64,000 nucleotides of DNA from Paracoccaceae bacterium (GTDB taxonomy: Bacteria > Pseudomonadota > Alphaproteobacteria > Rhodobacterales > Rhodobacteraceae), in NCBI GenBank assembly GCA_947461435.1, contig CANHLE010000001.1:97233-161232 (forward strand), in the 5' to 3' direction. Shown here in pieces: positions 17,135-26,082 of the stretch (the first letter of the stretch is position 1; the number at the start of each line of letters is the position of its first letter). The position numbers and the translations under genes were made by a program. Below the pieces are notes generated by a model, which made no database searches, was not told the origin of the DNA, and saw only the letters and a list, made by a program, of their open reading frames with translations.

Positions 17135-18318
17135 GCCGCTGCCCCTTGTTGCGCCTGTGCAAAGGCGATGATGCGTGTACACGCCTCGTCAATCAAGGCG
17201 TCCTGTTGTGTCAGGCTGATCCGGATCCAGCCTTTCAGACCCGCACCAAAGCTTTCGCCCGGCATCACGGCCACACCTTTTTCTTGCAGCAATGCCCGGG
17301 CGAAGCCATCGCCGCTGTGCCCCAAGGCGCGCACATCGACCACCGCGAACATCCCCGCTTCGGGGATTGGAACGCGCAAGCCAGAGACTCCGTCAAGACG
17401 GGCGTGAACAAGGGCGGCGCGCCGGGAAAACCGCGCGGCCATGCCTTGTGCCACGGATGAGGGTTCCAAGATTGCCAATGCCGTCATATCGGCAATGAAG
17501 GGTTGGTTGCCAAACAGCATCGCCTCTGCCAAGGGCAACAGTTTTTCGGCAAAGGCGGACGGACCGACGGCCCAGCCCGAGCGAAACCCCGGTGCTGCGT
17601 GGGATTTTGAAATTGATGAGGTCAAAACCACCCTGTCTGCCAGATCGGCACGATCAAAGGGCGAGCGGAAGGTCACCCCCGGGAACACCAATTCTTCGTA
17701 GACCTCGTCCGAGACGATCCAAAGATCGTGCTGGCGGGCCAAGGCGGCCAAAGCCGCGATCTCGGCGTCGCGCAGAACGGCGCCCGTGGGGTTATGGGGT
17801 GAATTGACAAACACAACGCGGGTGCGCGGCGTGATCTTGGCCGCCACATCCTCGGCCTGAAGCCGAAACCCCTTTTCAGGACGCAGCGCCACTGGGATGA
17901 TCTTGGCCCCCGTTGCGGCGATCACGCCTTCGTAGGTGGCATACATCGGATCGCCGACGATCACTTCGTCCTGCGGCCCAAGAAGCGCCATCATCACGGC
18001 AAAAAGCGCGGTCTGTGTGCCGGGCAGCGCAATAATTTGATCGGGGTCAATAGTCCGCCCGGTCCGGCGGGTGTATTTTGCCGCCAGTGCTGCCAGAAGG
18101 CCCGGCTCTCCGCGCCCGTTGGAATAGCCGATCCGGCCGGCGTCAATTCCGTCTTTGGCGGCCTTTAGCAACCTGTCGGGCGGGGGCACGTCCGGTTCGC
18201 CGATGGTCAATTCGATCACTTCGGCGCCTTGCGATTTCATCTTGCGGGCCAAGTGATGGATTTCCCATTTTGCGCCGCCGAGGCCATGAAGCCGATCGGT
18301 GATTGGTGCGTATCTCAT
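17131..18318 (-). CDS. Class I/II aminotransferase, AruH-like (arginine:pyruvate transaminase type)
   Basis: This 395-residue fold-type I PLP aminotransferase has YSNGRGEPGLL, the NSPHNPTG motif, the SDEVYEELVF segment and the Schiff-base Lys in SSISKSHA. The stretch DPMYATYEGVIAATGAKIIPV followed by EKGFRLQ resembles what I recall of AruH from Pseudomonas. Pairing with an AruI-like ThDP enzyme supports arginine to 2-ketoarginine transamination. The gene overlaps both neighbours by 4 bp, so it lies in a tightly coupled operon directly after the TetR gene. Another basic or branched amino acid could be the true substrate. Confidence 0.82.
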   Translation of the reverse strand: MRYAPITDRLHGLGGAKWEIHHLARKMKSQGAEVIELTIGEPDVPPPDRLLKAAKDGIDAGRIGYSNGRGEPGLLAALAAKYTRRTGRTIDPDQIIALPGTQTALFAVMMALLGPQDEVIVGDPMYATYEGVIAATGAKIIPVALRPEKGFRLQAEDVAAKITPRTRVVFVNSPHNPTGAVLRDAEIAALAALARQHDLWIVSDEVYEELVFPGVTFRSPFDRADLADRVVLTSSISKSHAAPGFRSGWAVGPSAFAEKLLPLAEAMLFGNQPFIADMTALAILEPSSVAQGMAARFSRRAALVHARLDGVSGLRVPIPEAGMFAVVDVRALGHSGDGFARALLQEKGVAVMPGESFGAGLKGWIRISLTQQDALIDEACTRIIAFAQAQQGAAA

Positions 18319-18965
18319 GCCATGTCCTGATGTTCTGTCTTGAAGGCGGTCAAAAGATCCACCTCGAGTATTTTGCCAACGGCGATCAGCCCGATTTCCA
18401 GAATTTCACCGGGTTCAAACACTTCGGGCACGGCGGACGCTTCCATCCAAAGACCGTCGATCACCCCGTTGCAGGCAATGGCCGCGGCGCGCGGGCACCG
18501 CGGATTTGTCATTTCGGGAAGGTGTTCAATCAGGTTTTGCAAAAGGTCGCGGTAGGCGAGATAGGTTTGAATGTGAACTTTTCTGATCTGCGGATCAATC
18601 TGGACTCCATGCAGGAAGCCGGCCCAAAGACCAACGCGCGTTGGATCGACCACCGGCGGCTGCAAAGAGGCCGCCACAAAAGTGGCCAGCCGAACGACGG
18701 GGTCTGGCCGGGCGTCATCCAGCACGGCCGCGTTGTCAGCCGTCATGCGGTCCATCATCCGGCGGTAGCTTTCGCGTACCAGATCCTCTTTTGAAGCAAA
18801 ATAATGCCGGATCAAACCGGCCGTCACACCCGCCTTTTCGGCAATGGCGCGCACAGTGGCAGCCTTTGGCCCCCCGTCGGCGATCAGTTCCAGCGCTGCG
18901 TTGATCAACGAATCGCGCCGCACATCTTCGGATTCTCGTTTGTAGGGACGGCGGTCTGATGCCAT
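18315..18965 (-). CDS. TetR family transcriptional regulator, first gene of the operon
   Basis: This 216-residue repressor has an N-terminal TetR helix-turn-helix (SLINAALELIADGG, then TVRAIAEKAGVTAGLIRHYF at about 36-55) and a BetI-like C-terminal ligand domain. It is the first gene of the AruH/AruI/aminotransferase/ligase operon and overlaps the next gene by 4 bp, so it probably represses its own operon. Just upstream, at 18976-18986, the perfect inverted repeat TTGTTTTACAA lies close to the start codon and is a possible operator half-site. The 125-bp upstream gap holds no other obvious gene. Confidence 0.87.
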   Translation of the reverse strand: MASDRRPYKRESEDVRRDSLINAALELIADGGPKAATVRAIAEKAGVTAGLIRHYFASKEDLVRESYRRMMDRMTADNAAVLDDARPDPVVRLATFVAASLQPPVVDPTRVGLWAGFLHGVQIDPQIRKVHIQTYLAYRDLLQNLIEHLPEMTNPRCPRAAAIACNGVIDGLWMEASAVPEVFEPGEILEIGLIAVGKILEVDLLTAFKTEHQDMA

Positions 18966-19090
18966 GTCGATTGCCTTGTTTTACAAATGATCAATAACCC
19001 AAGGGGGAAACAACTTCACGCGAAATAATTGACCGCCCGCACCATCGCGGAGGCCCAATTCGGCGCAAAGCCTAAAGGGATTCAGGTTTG

Positions 19091-19999
19091 TCAGGGCTTT
19101 TTTGGCTCATCTGGGGGCCGACCGTCCATCACGTCTTTGTGTATAATGATATCTGATGTGGGGTAGGCCTCAATCAGGGCGCGGCGCAAGGCGGCCCCGA
19201 TGGCATGCGCTTCACGTAGGGTCTGCTCTCCGTCCAGTTCGATATGCAGGTTCACAAAGGTCCGGCTTCCGGCGGTGCGGGTCTTCAAATCATGATATCC
19301 ATACACCCCCGGCCAGCCGCGCACGATGGTGGCCATCCCTTCGATCACGCTGGGATCTGCGCGGCGGTCCATCAACGCATCCCATGCCGATTTGCCGATG
19401 GTGAGCGCCGAAACGGCCATGAACGCGGCTGCTGCCAGTGCCACCACCGAATCGATGCTGGTCAGTCCAAACCGCTGGGCCGCCCAAAGGGACAGGATGG
19501 CCCCAAAAGCCGGAAGCATATCGCCGATGTAATGCAACCGGTCTGCCGCCACCACGCGGCTGCCGGTGCGGCGCGCGACATAGCCCTGCCAAAGCACCAA
19601 ACCTGCGGTTAGCCCGATTGAAACGGCCATCACCAACATGCCCTCTTGCTCGGCCCCGATGGACAAACGGTCTGGGACCCAAAGCCGCCGGAGGGCCGAG
19701 GTGGCGATCACGCCAGCCGAAATGAGGATGAAGATCGATTGCGCCAACGACGCCAGATCTTCGACTGAGGTATGGCCAAAAGCATGGTCTTCATCTGCTG
19801 GTTTGGCCGCGTAGATCGTGGCGGCCAAAGCCCCCATCGAAATCATAAGATCAAGCGCAGAATCGGCCAATGACGCGGCGACAGACAGGGATCCTGTCTG
19901 GCCAAGGGCCCAAAGCTTCATCAGGACCAGTGCAATCGCAACGAGCACCGAAACGAGCCCGGCCGAGATGTTCAATCTGATCGATTCTTTCAGGGCCAT
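19091..19999 (-). CDS. Cation diffusion facilitator (FieF/YiiP-like)
   Basis: This 302-residue inner-membrane divalent-cation efflux protein has six hydrophobic segments. The metal-binding site motifs are DSALD in helix 2 (Asp pair) and HYIGD in helix 5, equivalent to the DxxxD and HxxxD of YiiP. A DHAFGH cytosolic segment follows helix 2. The C-terminal cytoplasmic domain carries VNLHIELDG and SDIIIHKD. Length and layout match the family. Zn2+, Fe2+ or Cd2+ are plausible substrates. It is a tandem neighbour of the TetR gene (125 bp apart) but shows no functional link. Confidence 0.9.
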   Translation of the reverse strand: MALKESIRLNISAGLVSVLVAIALVLMKLWALGQTGSLSVAASLADSALDLMISMGALAATIYAAKPADEDHAFGHTSVEDLASLAQSIFILISAGVIATSALRRLWVPDRLSIGAEQEGMLVMAVSIGLTAGLVLWQGYVARRTGSRVVAADRLHYIGDMLPAFGAILSLWAAQRFGLTSIDSVVALAAAAFMAVSALTIGKSAWDALMDRRADPSVIEGMATIVRGWPGVYGYHDLKTRTAGSRTFVNLHIELDGEQTLREAHAIGAALRRALIEAYPTSDIIIHKDVMDGRPPDEPKKP

Positions 20000-20073
20000 G
20001 GGTGATCCTTTGGTTCCCGTCGGGGTATCGCAGGGTCATCTGGCCATAGCAAGCGGCGCCCGGGCCGTCGGCG

Positions 20074-20658
20074 TTAGTTGACGATTTCGTCGGCGCCAAC
20101 CCCCCAAAGTGCTGTTTTGTGCACCCATCCCTTTTCCCCCTCGACCGAAACGCGGCACCATGTGGGATCGCATTCCAACAGACGGCCAACAACGCCATAT
20201 TCGGCTTGAAAGACCACGGCAGACCCATCCTCGGCTTGCATCAGAAATTCCGCCATATCCTGTGTCACCAAGACCGAGCGTGACGAGGACAAAAGAGAGT
20301 AATGCACCCAGCCGCCCGCGCCATCCACATCTTCGACCCGACGCCAGTTTTCATATTCCGCCGTCACTTTCAACGGCATGCCGGACAAAGTGAACACCCA
20401 GTCGATTCGGTGCGTGAGCCCCGGGCCGCGCCGCGCATTGCCTTCGTTGGTCTTCAAGGACACATAACGCGGAAGGGGAAGCTGCGTGACCTGTCCTATG
20501 TTTGGATCGCGCGGCACTGGCTTTTTGGCAGAACTTGAGACTGCACCGGGCGCAATTTCGGTTGCCGGCTCGCTTGTTTGCTGGGCGGTGAGGGTGCTGC
20601 CCACCGAAAGCGCAAAGATCAGCGCCAAACCCATGGTCGATCGTCTGTTGACTTTCAT
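20074..20658 (-). CDS. Exported bacterial SH3-domain protein
   Basis: This 194-residue protein begins MKVNRRSTMGLALIFALSVG, a basic then hydrophobic signal peptide, with probable cleavage near LTAQ. The mature part has two SH3-like segments: NARRGPGLTHRIDWVFTLSG...NWRRVEDVDGAGGWVHYS, and then VGRLLECDPTWCRVSVEGE, ending with KGWVHK. Such periplasmic SH3_4 proteins are common next to 2-hydroxyacid dehydrogenase genes in Rhodobacterales. I chose the start at 20658; an open extension to 20814 is rich in Trp, Arg and Gln and is not protein-like. The gene is divergent from the dehydrogenase at 20813. It may bind peptidoglycan, but no function is established. Confidence 0.85.
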   Translation of the reverse strand: MKVNRRSTMGLALIFALSVGSTLTAQQTSEPATEIAPGAVSSSAKKPVPRDPNIGQVTQLPLPRYVSLKTNEGNARRGPGLTHRIDWVFTLSGMPLKVTAEYENWRRVEDVDGAGGWVHYSLLSSSRSVLVTQDMAEFLMQAEDGSAVVFQAEYGVVGRLLECDPTWCRVSVEGEKGWVHKTALWGVGADEIVN

Positions 20659-20812
20659 CTGCTCTGCCCGTCCTGTGAACGCCTGCTGCGCAATAATGTT
20701 GCGCCGCCATCCGCTCTGTGTGGTTGCCTCTGGTGCCGGGGCTTGTGATCCGCCTCGCTTGCGGACACTGTGCCACCAGATGCGCCGATTTGAAAGACTG
20801 GGGAGAACTTTC

Positions 20813-21799
20813 ATGCCTGCAAGCCGCCCAAGTGTTGTTGTGACGCGACGCTTGCCCGAACCCGTCGAAACCCGCCTGAAGGAATTGTTTCAGGTTGAAC
20901 TGCGCGAGACCGACGCCCCCATGAGCCGAGACGAACTGGCCGCCGCCATGGCCCGCGCCGATGTTTTGGTTCCAACGATCACCGATATCATCGACGCACC
21001 CCTGATTGCACAAGCCGGCGCGGGGCTGCGTTTGATAGCCAATTATGGGGCTGGGGTGGACAATATCGATGTTGCAACAGCGCGAAGCCGCGGCATCTTG
21101 GTGTCGAACACCCCCGGTGTGACCACCGAAGATACGGCTGACATGACCATGGCCCTGATCATGGCGGTCACCCGCCGTTTGCCCGAGGGCCTTGCCGCCA
21201 TGCAAGGGGGCACATGGACGGGCTGGTCGCCGATGGCGTTTCTGGGGGGGCGTTTGGGGGGGCGCCGGCTGGGGATTTTGGGAATGGGGCGCATCGGGCA
21301 GGCCGTGGCACGCCGGGCCCGCGCCTTTGGGATGCAGGTGCATTATCACAACCGCCGCCGCCTGCGCCCCGAGGTGGAGGCCGAACTTGAAGCCACCTAT
21401 TGGGAAAGCCTGGATCAGATGGTGGCCCGGATGGATATTTTATCGGTGAACTGCCCGCATACCCCATCGACCTATCATCTGTTGAATGCCCGGCGTCTAA
21501 AACTGTTGAAACCGACGGCGGTTCTTGTGAATACATCACGCGGCGAAGTGATTGACGAAAGCGCGCTGGCCCGTGGGTTGAAGAGCGGCCAGATCGCCGG
21601 GGCCGGGCTGGATGTGTATGAAAATGTGGGCGAAACCTCGGCCATGTTGAAGGGCTTGCCCAATGTGGTGCTGTTGCCGCAAATGGGTTCGGCCACCATC
21701 GAAGGCCGCATCGAGATGGGCGAAAAGGTGATCATCAACATCAAGACATTTGCTGATGGCCACCGTCCCCCTGATCAGGTCGTACCGGGGATGCTGTAG
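20813..21799 (+). CDS. D-isomer 2-hydroxyacid dehydrogenase (glyoxylate reductase-like), catalytic His replaced
   Basis: This 328-residue NAD(P)-dependent dehydrogenase is of the GyaR/D-glycerate dehydrogenase group. It has the Rossmann motif GILGMGRIGQA, the catalytic Arg in VNTSRGEVID and Glu in LDVYENV. The usual catalytic His, in a PHxGSAT context, is replaced by Gln: codons at about 21678-21683 read Pro-Gln, giving LLPQMGSAT. Other family landmarks are intact. The change may lower classical dehydrogenase activity or may be tolerated. The start at 20813 opens MPASRPSVVVTRRLP; upstream in-frame codons lie antisense to the SH3 gene. The small exported protein follows without a gap. Confidence 0.88.
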   Translation: MPASRPSVVVTRRLPEPVETRLKELFQVELRETDAPMSRDELAAAMARADVLVPTITDIIDAPLIAQAGAGLRLIANYGAGVDNIDVATARSRGILVSNTPGVTTEDTADMTMALIMAVTRRLPEGLAAMQGGTWTGWSPMAFLGGRLGGRRLGILGMGRIGQAVARRARAFGMQVHYHNRRRLRPEVEAELEATYWESLDQMVARMDILSVNCPHTPSTYHLLNARRLKLLKPTAVLVNTSRGEVIDESALARGLKSGQIAGAGLDVYENVGETSAMLKGLPNVVLLPQMGSATIEGRIEMGEKVIINIKTFADGHRPPDQVVPGML

Positions 21800-22096
21800 A
21801 TGCGGTATGGTGTTTTGGCGTTGATCTGTCTGGCCGGTCCCGCACAGGCCTTGGTGTCGCCCTTTTACGACAGTGCCGAAAAGATCATGGCGATCTTGGA
21901 GAGTGCCGAAGTTGCCGACGCGCTGCACCAAGCGCCGATTGGGGCGATTTCCAACACCGGCACGTTTGACGGCGGTGACGACGAATGGACGGTCAGGGTG
22001 CAAGAGTGTGATCTGATCCTTCGCCTGACTGCTGTTGCCCCCGAAGGCGCGGGGAAGGCGACATATCGTGTCACGGTCGTGGGGCCCTGCCAATAA
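21800..22096 (+). CDS. Small exported protein of unknown function
   Basis: This 98-residue protein begins MRYGVLALICLAGPAQALVS, a likely signal peptide with cleavage after AQA. The mature ~80 residues hold two Cys (in VQECDL and at the penultimate position) that could form a disulfide, and a DGGDDEWTVRV segment. The start codon follows the upstream dehydrogenase stop with no gap, so it is probably co-translated. I do not recognise a family. It is convergent with the FAD oxidoreductase, 70 bp away. Confidence 0.75.
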   Translation: MRYGVLALICLAGPAQALVSPFYDSAEKIMAILESAEVADALHQAPIGAISNTGTFDGGDDEWTVRVQECDLILRLTAVAPEGAGKATYRVTVVGPCQ

Positions 22097-22166
22097 GCCG
22101 AAAGGCGTGAGGGGCCGATGACGCCCGCGGGTAAGAAAGGGGGGCCTTTTTCGCCGCTGTGTCGGC

Positions 22167-23408
22167 TTAAAACCGATCGGCCCGATAAGCCGAGATATCC
22201 ATTTCTGGCGGTCGGCCCGCGATCAGATCTGCCACGATTCGCGCCGTGATCGGGGCCAAGGTCAGCCCGATATGACCGTGACCAAAGGCATGGATGACGT
22301 CGTTTCCGCCCCTGCTTGGCCCGATCACCGGCAAGCTGTCTGGCATCGAGGGGCGAAATCCCATCCATGTGCGGTCCGGCTGCCCAAGGTCGGGAAAGAT
22401 GAATCTTGCCCCGTCGACCAATCTGTCGATGCGGTGTTGTGACGGCGGTTCTGTCAAACCGCCCAATTCCACCGTGCCGGCCACGCGAAGCCGCCCCGTC
22501 ATGGGGCACAGATAAAACCCGCGCGACGTGGGGCAGGTGGGCCGCGTCAGGCGTGAGGTTTTCATATCCCACTCGGCGTGATAGCCCCGTTCGGTGTCCA
22601 GCGGAACGATATCGCCTGCTTGGCGCGCGAGTGATTTTGAATGGGCCCCGGCCGCAATCACAACGCGCCGCGCATGCAGGCGCAGGCCGGGACCTTCCAC
22701 CACCAGACCGTCGTAACGGCGTGTCAAGGTTTCGGCGCGGGCCTGAATGAACGCGGCCTTTTTGCGTACATGGGCGGCCAGTCGCTGCACCATGGCCCCG
22801 GGGTCGGACAGGAATACCGCGTTTGGAAAGAAGGCGGCGCCGCCTTCAACCTCGGGCAGGCCGGGTTCCATTTGAGACAGGGCCTCGGGCCGGATAAGAT
22901 CCACCGATATCCCCAGCGTGCGGCGCCCGGCCATATCTGTGCCTGCCGCCGCAAAGGCCTTGGCGGTTTCATACAGATAAAGGCACCCCCGCCGCTGCAC
23001 GATATCTTGGCCGCCGACCTGTTCTGCCAGTGTCTCCCAACTTGGGCAGGCATCGTCCAACAACCGGGCGATTGCGGCCGCGTTGCGTTCGGCCGCGGCC
23101 GGAAGGCTTTGCCGCGCAAACCGGATGAGCCATGGCAAAAGAGAGGGCAACGCCGCCCGCCGGATGGCCAGCGGCGAATTCTTGTTGAACAAAAGCGATG
23201 GCAAGGAACGCAGCACGTCCGGCGTGCCGACGGGCAAGACCGCATAATCGGCGATGGTGCCTGCGTTTCCATAAGACGCGCCAGAGCCGGGCAGGTTTGG
23301 ATCGCACAGCACAACATCGCGCCCTTGCGACGAAAGACGTTCCGCGATGGCAAGGCCGACGACGCCAGCCCCGATGACGGCAATCTCTGTGCTGGTATGC
23401 TCTGTCAT
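22167..23408 (-). CDS. FAD-dependent D-amino acid dehydrogenase (DadA-like, DAO family)
   Basis: This 413-residue flavoenzyme has an N-terminal FAD dinucleotide motif (AVIGAGVVGLAIAERL), the GSGASYGNAG segment typical of DadA, the DTERGYHAEW region and a C-terminal FGHGHIGLTLAP cofactor segment. DadA enzymes oxidise D-amino acids with transfer of electrons to the quinone pool. The related PuuB oxidises gamma-glutamylputrescine. It is the last gene of the minus-strand operon FGase, GS-like ligase, ALDH, Fe-ADH, FAD oxidase, 93 bp after the Fe-ADH gene. Its role may be oxidation of the amino acid released by that pathway. I start it at 23408 (MTEHTSTE). Confidence 0.85.
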   Translation of the reverse strand: MTEHTSTEIAVIGAGVVGLAIAERLSSQGRDVVLCDPNLPGSGASYGNAGTIADYAVLPVGTPDVLRSLPSLLFNKNSPLAIRRAALPSLLPWLIRFARQSLPAAAERNAAAIARLLDDACPSWETLAEQVGGQDIVQRRGCLYLYETAKAFAAAGTDMAGRRTLGISVDLIRPEALSQMEPGLPEVEGGAAFFPNAVFLSDPGAMVQRLAAHVRKKAAFIQARAETLTRRYDGLVVEGPGLRLHARRVVIAAGAHSKSLARQAGDIVPLDTERGYHAEWDMKTSRLTRPTCPTSRGFYLCPMTGRLRVAGTVELGGLTEPPSQHRIDRLVDGARFIFPDLGQPDRTWMGFRPSMPDSLPVIGPSRGGNDVIHAFGHGHIGLTLAPITARIVADLIAGRPPEMDISAYRADRF

Positions 23409-23501
23409 TCTGTCTTGACCCTCGACCTGCGCTGCGACCCTTGCGATGCTCTTGGCGGATGCACAGGGCGACCGCAAGGGACCGATCAGCGCAGGGTGCG
23501 A

Positions 23502-24662
23502 TTACATGCAGGCCTCGAACAGGGCGCGGGTGTTTTCGCGCGTCATGACGACCGGATTTCCGCCGCAAGACGGATCTTCAAGTGCCATGTCTGTCAGCAT
23601 GTCCAAATCGGCAAATTGCACGCCCATCGCCTCAAGGTTTTGCGGGATATTCAGCAAAGCGCGCAACTCCATGATCCGTTCATGGAAACCGGCAAAACCG
23701 CCCGCGATTCCAAGATAGGCGGATGCGGCATTGATCCGATCCTCGATGGCATGGCGGTTGAAATCCAGAACCATGGGCATGACCACAGCATTGGTTGTGC
23801 CATGATGGGTGCCATAGACCGCGCCGATGGGGTGGCTGAGGGAATGTATCGCGCCAAGGCCCTTTTGGAAGGCAACAGCGCCCATGGCGGCCGCACTCAT
23901 CATATGCGCGCGGGCGTCCAGATTGTTGGGATCTGCATAGACCAAAGGCAGATTTTCAAAGACCAGCCGCATGCCTTCAAGGGCAATGCCTTGGCTCATC
24001 GGGTGGTAGAACGGGCTGCTATAGGCCTCAAGGCAGTGGGCCAGCGCGTCCATGCCGGTTCCGGCCGTGATGAACCGGGGCATGCCGACGGTCAAAGCCG
24101 GATCGCAGATCGTGACCACGGGCAGAAGTTTGGGATGGAAGATGATCTTTTTCTTGTGGGTCAGCGCATTGGTCAAAACGCCTGCGCGCCCAACCTCGGA
24201 TCCGGTTCCGGCCGTTGTTGGAACGGCGATGATCGGGGCGATCATCGCGCTGTCGGCGCGCGCGTACCAATCGTCGATGTCTTCCAGATCCCAGACGCTA
24301 AGGTCTTTTTTCTGATGCGCCATCAGGGCGATCATCTTGCCCAGATCCAAAGCCGATCCGCCGCCAAAGCAGATCACGCCATCATGGCCACCTGCCAGAT
24401 ACACGGCGATACCGTCGGCCATGTTCTTTTCATTGGGATTTGGATCCACTTCGGAAAACACGGCAGTTCCAAGCCCTGCGTCGCCCAAGACCTTTACCGC
24501 ATTGGCGGTAATGGGCAGAGAGGCGAGGGCCTTGTCGGTGACAAACAAGGGCTTTTTGACACCCGCCGCTTTGCAATGGTCCGCCAGTTCTGAAATGCGG
24601 CCAACGCCGAATTTGATGGCGGTGGGATAGGACCAGTTCCGATTGGGAACGTTGTGGGTCAT
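23502..24662 (-). CDS. Iron-containing alcohol dehydrogenase
   Basis: This 386-residue group III alcohol dehydrogenase has the nucleotide-binding GGGSALDLGK motif, PTTAGTGSEV, and metal-binding residues in ICDPALT, DALAHCLEAY and HSLSHPIGAVYGTHHG. These enzymes interconvert alcohols and aldehydes with NAD. It lies 4 bp after the aldehyde dehydrogenase gene in the same operon. The pair can take an alcohol to an acid in two steps. With the upstream glutamine-synthetase-like ligase, the alcohol may be a gamma-glutamylated amino alcohol. Confidence 0.92.
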   Translation of the reverse strand: MTHNVPNRNWSYPTAIKFGVGRISELADHCKAAGVKKPLFVTDKALASLPITANAVKVLGDAGLGTAVFSEVDPNPNEKNMADGIAVYLAGGHDGVICFGGGSALDLGKMIALMAHQKKDLSVWDLEDIDDWYARADSAMIAPIIAVPTTAGTGSEVGRAGVLTNALTHKKKIIFHPKLLPVVTICDPALTVGMPRFITAGTGMDALAHCLEAYSSPFYHPMSQGIALEGMRLVFENLPLVYADPNNLDARAHMMSAAAMGAVAFQKGLGAIHSLSHPIGAVYGTHHGTTNAVVMPMVLDFNRHAIEDRINAASAYLGIAGGFAGFHERIMELRALLNIPQNLEAMGVQFADLDMLTDMALEDPSCGGNPVVMTRENTRALFEACM

Positions 24663-24666
24663 GGTG

Positions 24667-26046
24667 TCAGACCTTCTTCAAATGATAAGATTTTGGACGG
24701 GTCACCGAATGGAACCCGAGATAGGACAGCGATCCGCCGCGACCTGTGTCTTTGCACCCGGTCCAGCACAGGGCCGGGTCAAGATAATCTGCGCGGTTCA
24801 TGAACACGGTTCCCGTTTCAATCTGACGGCCGATGTCCTGTGCGGTTTCGTAATCTTGTGTCCAGACCGAGGCTGTCAGGCCGTAGGGGCTGTCGTTCAT
24901 CAAGGCAATGGCTTCGGCGTCGTCCTTGACCTTCATGATGCCGACCACAGGGCCAAAGCTTTCTTCCATCATCACGCGCATGGAATGGGTCACATGCGTC
25001 AGTACCTGCGGCGCAAGATAGGCGCCCCCGTCATCGGCGGGAAAGAGTTTGGGGTCGATCAAGGCCTTGGCGCCTGCCGCTACGGCTTCGGCGATCTGGG
25101 CACGCACCACGGCCGCAAAACGTTTGTTGGCCATCGGCCCCAGAGTGGTTTGTGCATCAAAGGGATTGCCCAGCTTCAACGCAGATACCCATTTGACCGC
25201 GCCCTCGACAAAGGCATCATACAAAGATTCGTGCACATAGATCCGTTCGATCCCGCAGCAGCACTGACCGGCATTGTACATCGCGCCGTCCATCAACGTG
25301 TCGATGGCCGCCTCCAGATTGGCATCGGCCCGCACATAGCCGGGATCCTTGCCGCCCAGTTCAAGGCCCATGGGCGTAAAGGTGCCCGCCGCTGCGCGTT
25401 CCATCGACTGGCCGCCTGCAACCGATCCGGTGAAGTTGACGAAGTTGAAGGCACGGGCGGCAATCAGCTGTTCGGTCGTGGCATGATCCAGAACCACGTT
25501 CTGAAACACATCGTCAGGAATACCCGCTGCATGAAACGCGTCGGCCAGACGTTCGCCGACCAGCATTGTTTGGCTGGCATGCTTGAGCACCACAGTGTTT
25601 CCGGCGATCAGCGCAGGAACCAAGGTGTTGATCGTGGTCAGATAGGGGTAATTCCAAGGGGCGACGATGAAGACGACGCCCAAAGCTTCGCGCGCGATGT
25701 ATCGGCGAAACTTGTCATTGTCTTCAATCATGTGAGGGGCCAGCGTTTCAGCTGCAATCTGGCTCATGTAGTCGGTACGGGCATTGACCCCGCCGAATTC
25801 GCCGCCAAAGCGCGTCGGGCGGCCCATTTGCCAAGCGATTTCTTCCACGACGACATCTTTCATGTCGTTCAGTTTGGCCACGCCCGCCTTTACCAGTGCA
25901 ATCCGCTCGTCCAAGGGACGGGCGGCCCAGCCCTTTTGGGCCGCCTTGGCCCGTGCGGCCACGGCTGCAGCGGCCTGCAGTGTAAGCGGCATCCGCTCGG
26001 CGTAGACAGATCCGTCTACGGGGCTAATCAATAGAATAGGCTTCAT
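24667..26046 (-). CDS. NAD(P)-dependent aldehyde dehydrogenase
   Basis: This 459-residue enzyme of the ALDH superfamily has the cofactor segment APWNYPYLTTINTLVPALIAGN, the FTGSVAGG loop, the general base in LELGGKDP, the catalytic Cys in GQCCCGIERIYV, and EESFGPVVGI with the C-terminal TGCKDTGRGG. It is short for the family (about 480-500 is usual) but all landmarks are present. It is followed 4 bp later by the Fe-alcohol dehydrogenase and preceded 36 bp upstream by the ligase, which points to oxidation of an amine- or alcohol-derived aldehyde. Confidence 0.92.
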   Translation of the reverse strand: MKPILLISPVDGSVYAERMPLTLQAAAAVAARAKAAQKGWAARPLDERIALVKAGVAKLNDMKDVVVEEIAWQMGRPTRFGGEFGGVNARTDYMSQIAAETLAPHMIEDNDKFRRYIAREALGVVFIVAPWNYPYLTTINTLVPALIAGNTVVLKHASQTMLVGERLADAFHAAGIPDDVFQNVVLDHATTEQLIAARAFNFVNFTGSVAGGQSMERAAAGTFTPMGLELGGKDPGYVRADANLEAAIDTLMDGAMYNAGQCCCGIERIYVHESLYDAFVEGAVKWVSALKLGNPFDAQTTLGPMANKRFAAVVRAQIAEAVAAGAKALIDPKLFPADDGGAYLAPQVLTHVTHSMRVMMEESFGPVVGIMKVKDDAEAIALMNDSPYGLTASVWTQDYETAQDIGRQIETGTVFMNRADYLDPALCWTGCKDTGRGGSLSYLGFHSVTRPKSYHLKKV

Positions 26047-26082
26047 TGTCTTTTCCTTCCAAGGGCCATGCGCCCGCCCCAG

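Noticed and set aside
22641..24593. 650-codon open frame antisense to the FAD oxidase and Fe-ADH genes
   Set aside because: Very long but opposite two clear enzymes; His-, Gly- and Gln-rich without motifs.
24643..26034. 463-codon open frame antisense to the aldehyde dehydrogenase gene
   Set aside because: Exact antisense of a conserved enzyme; no domain features.
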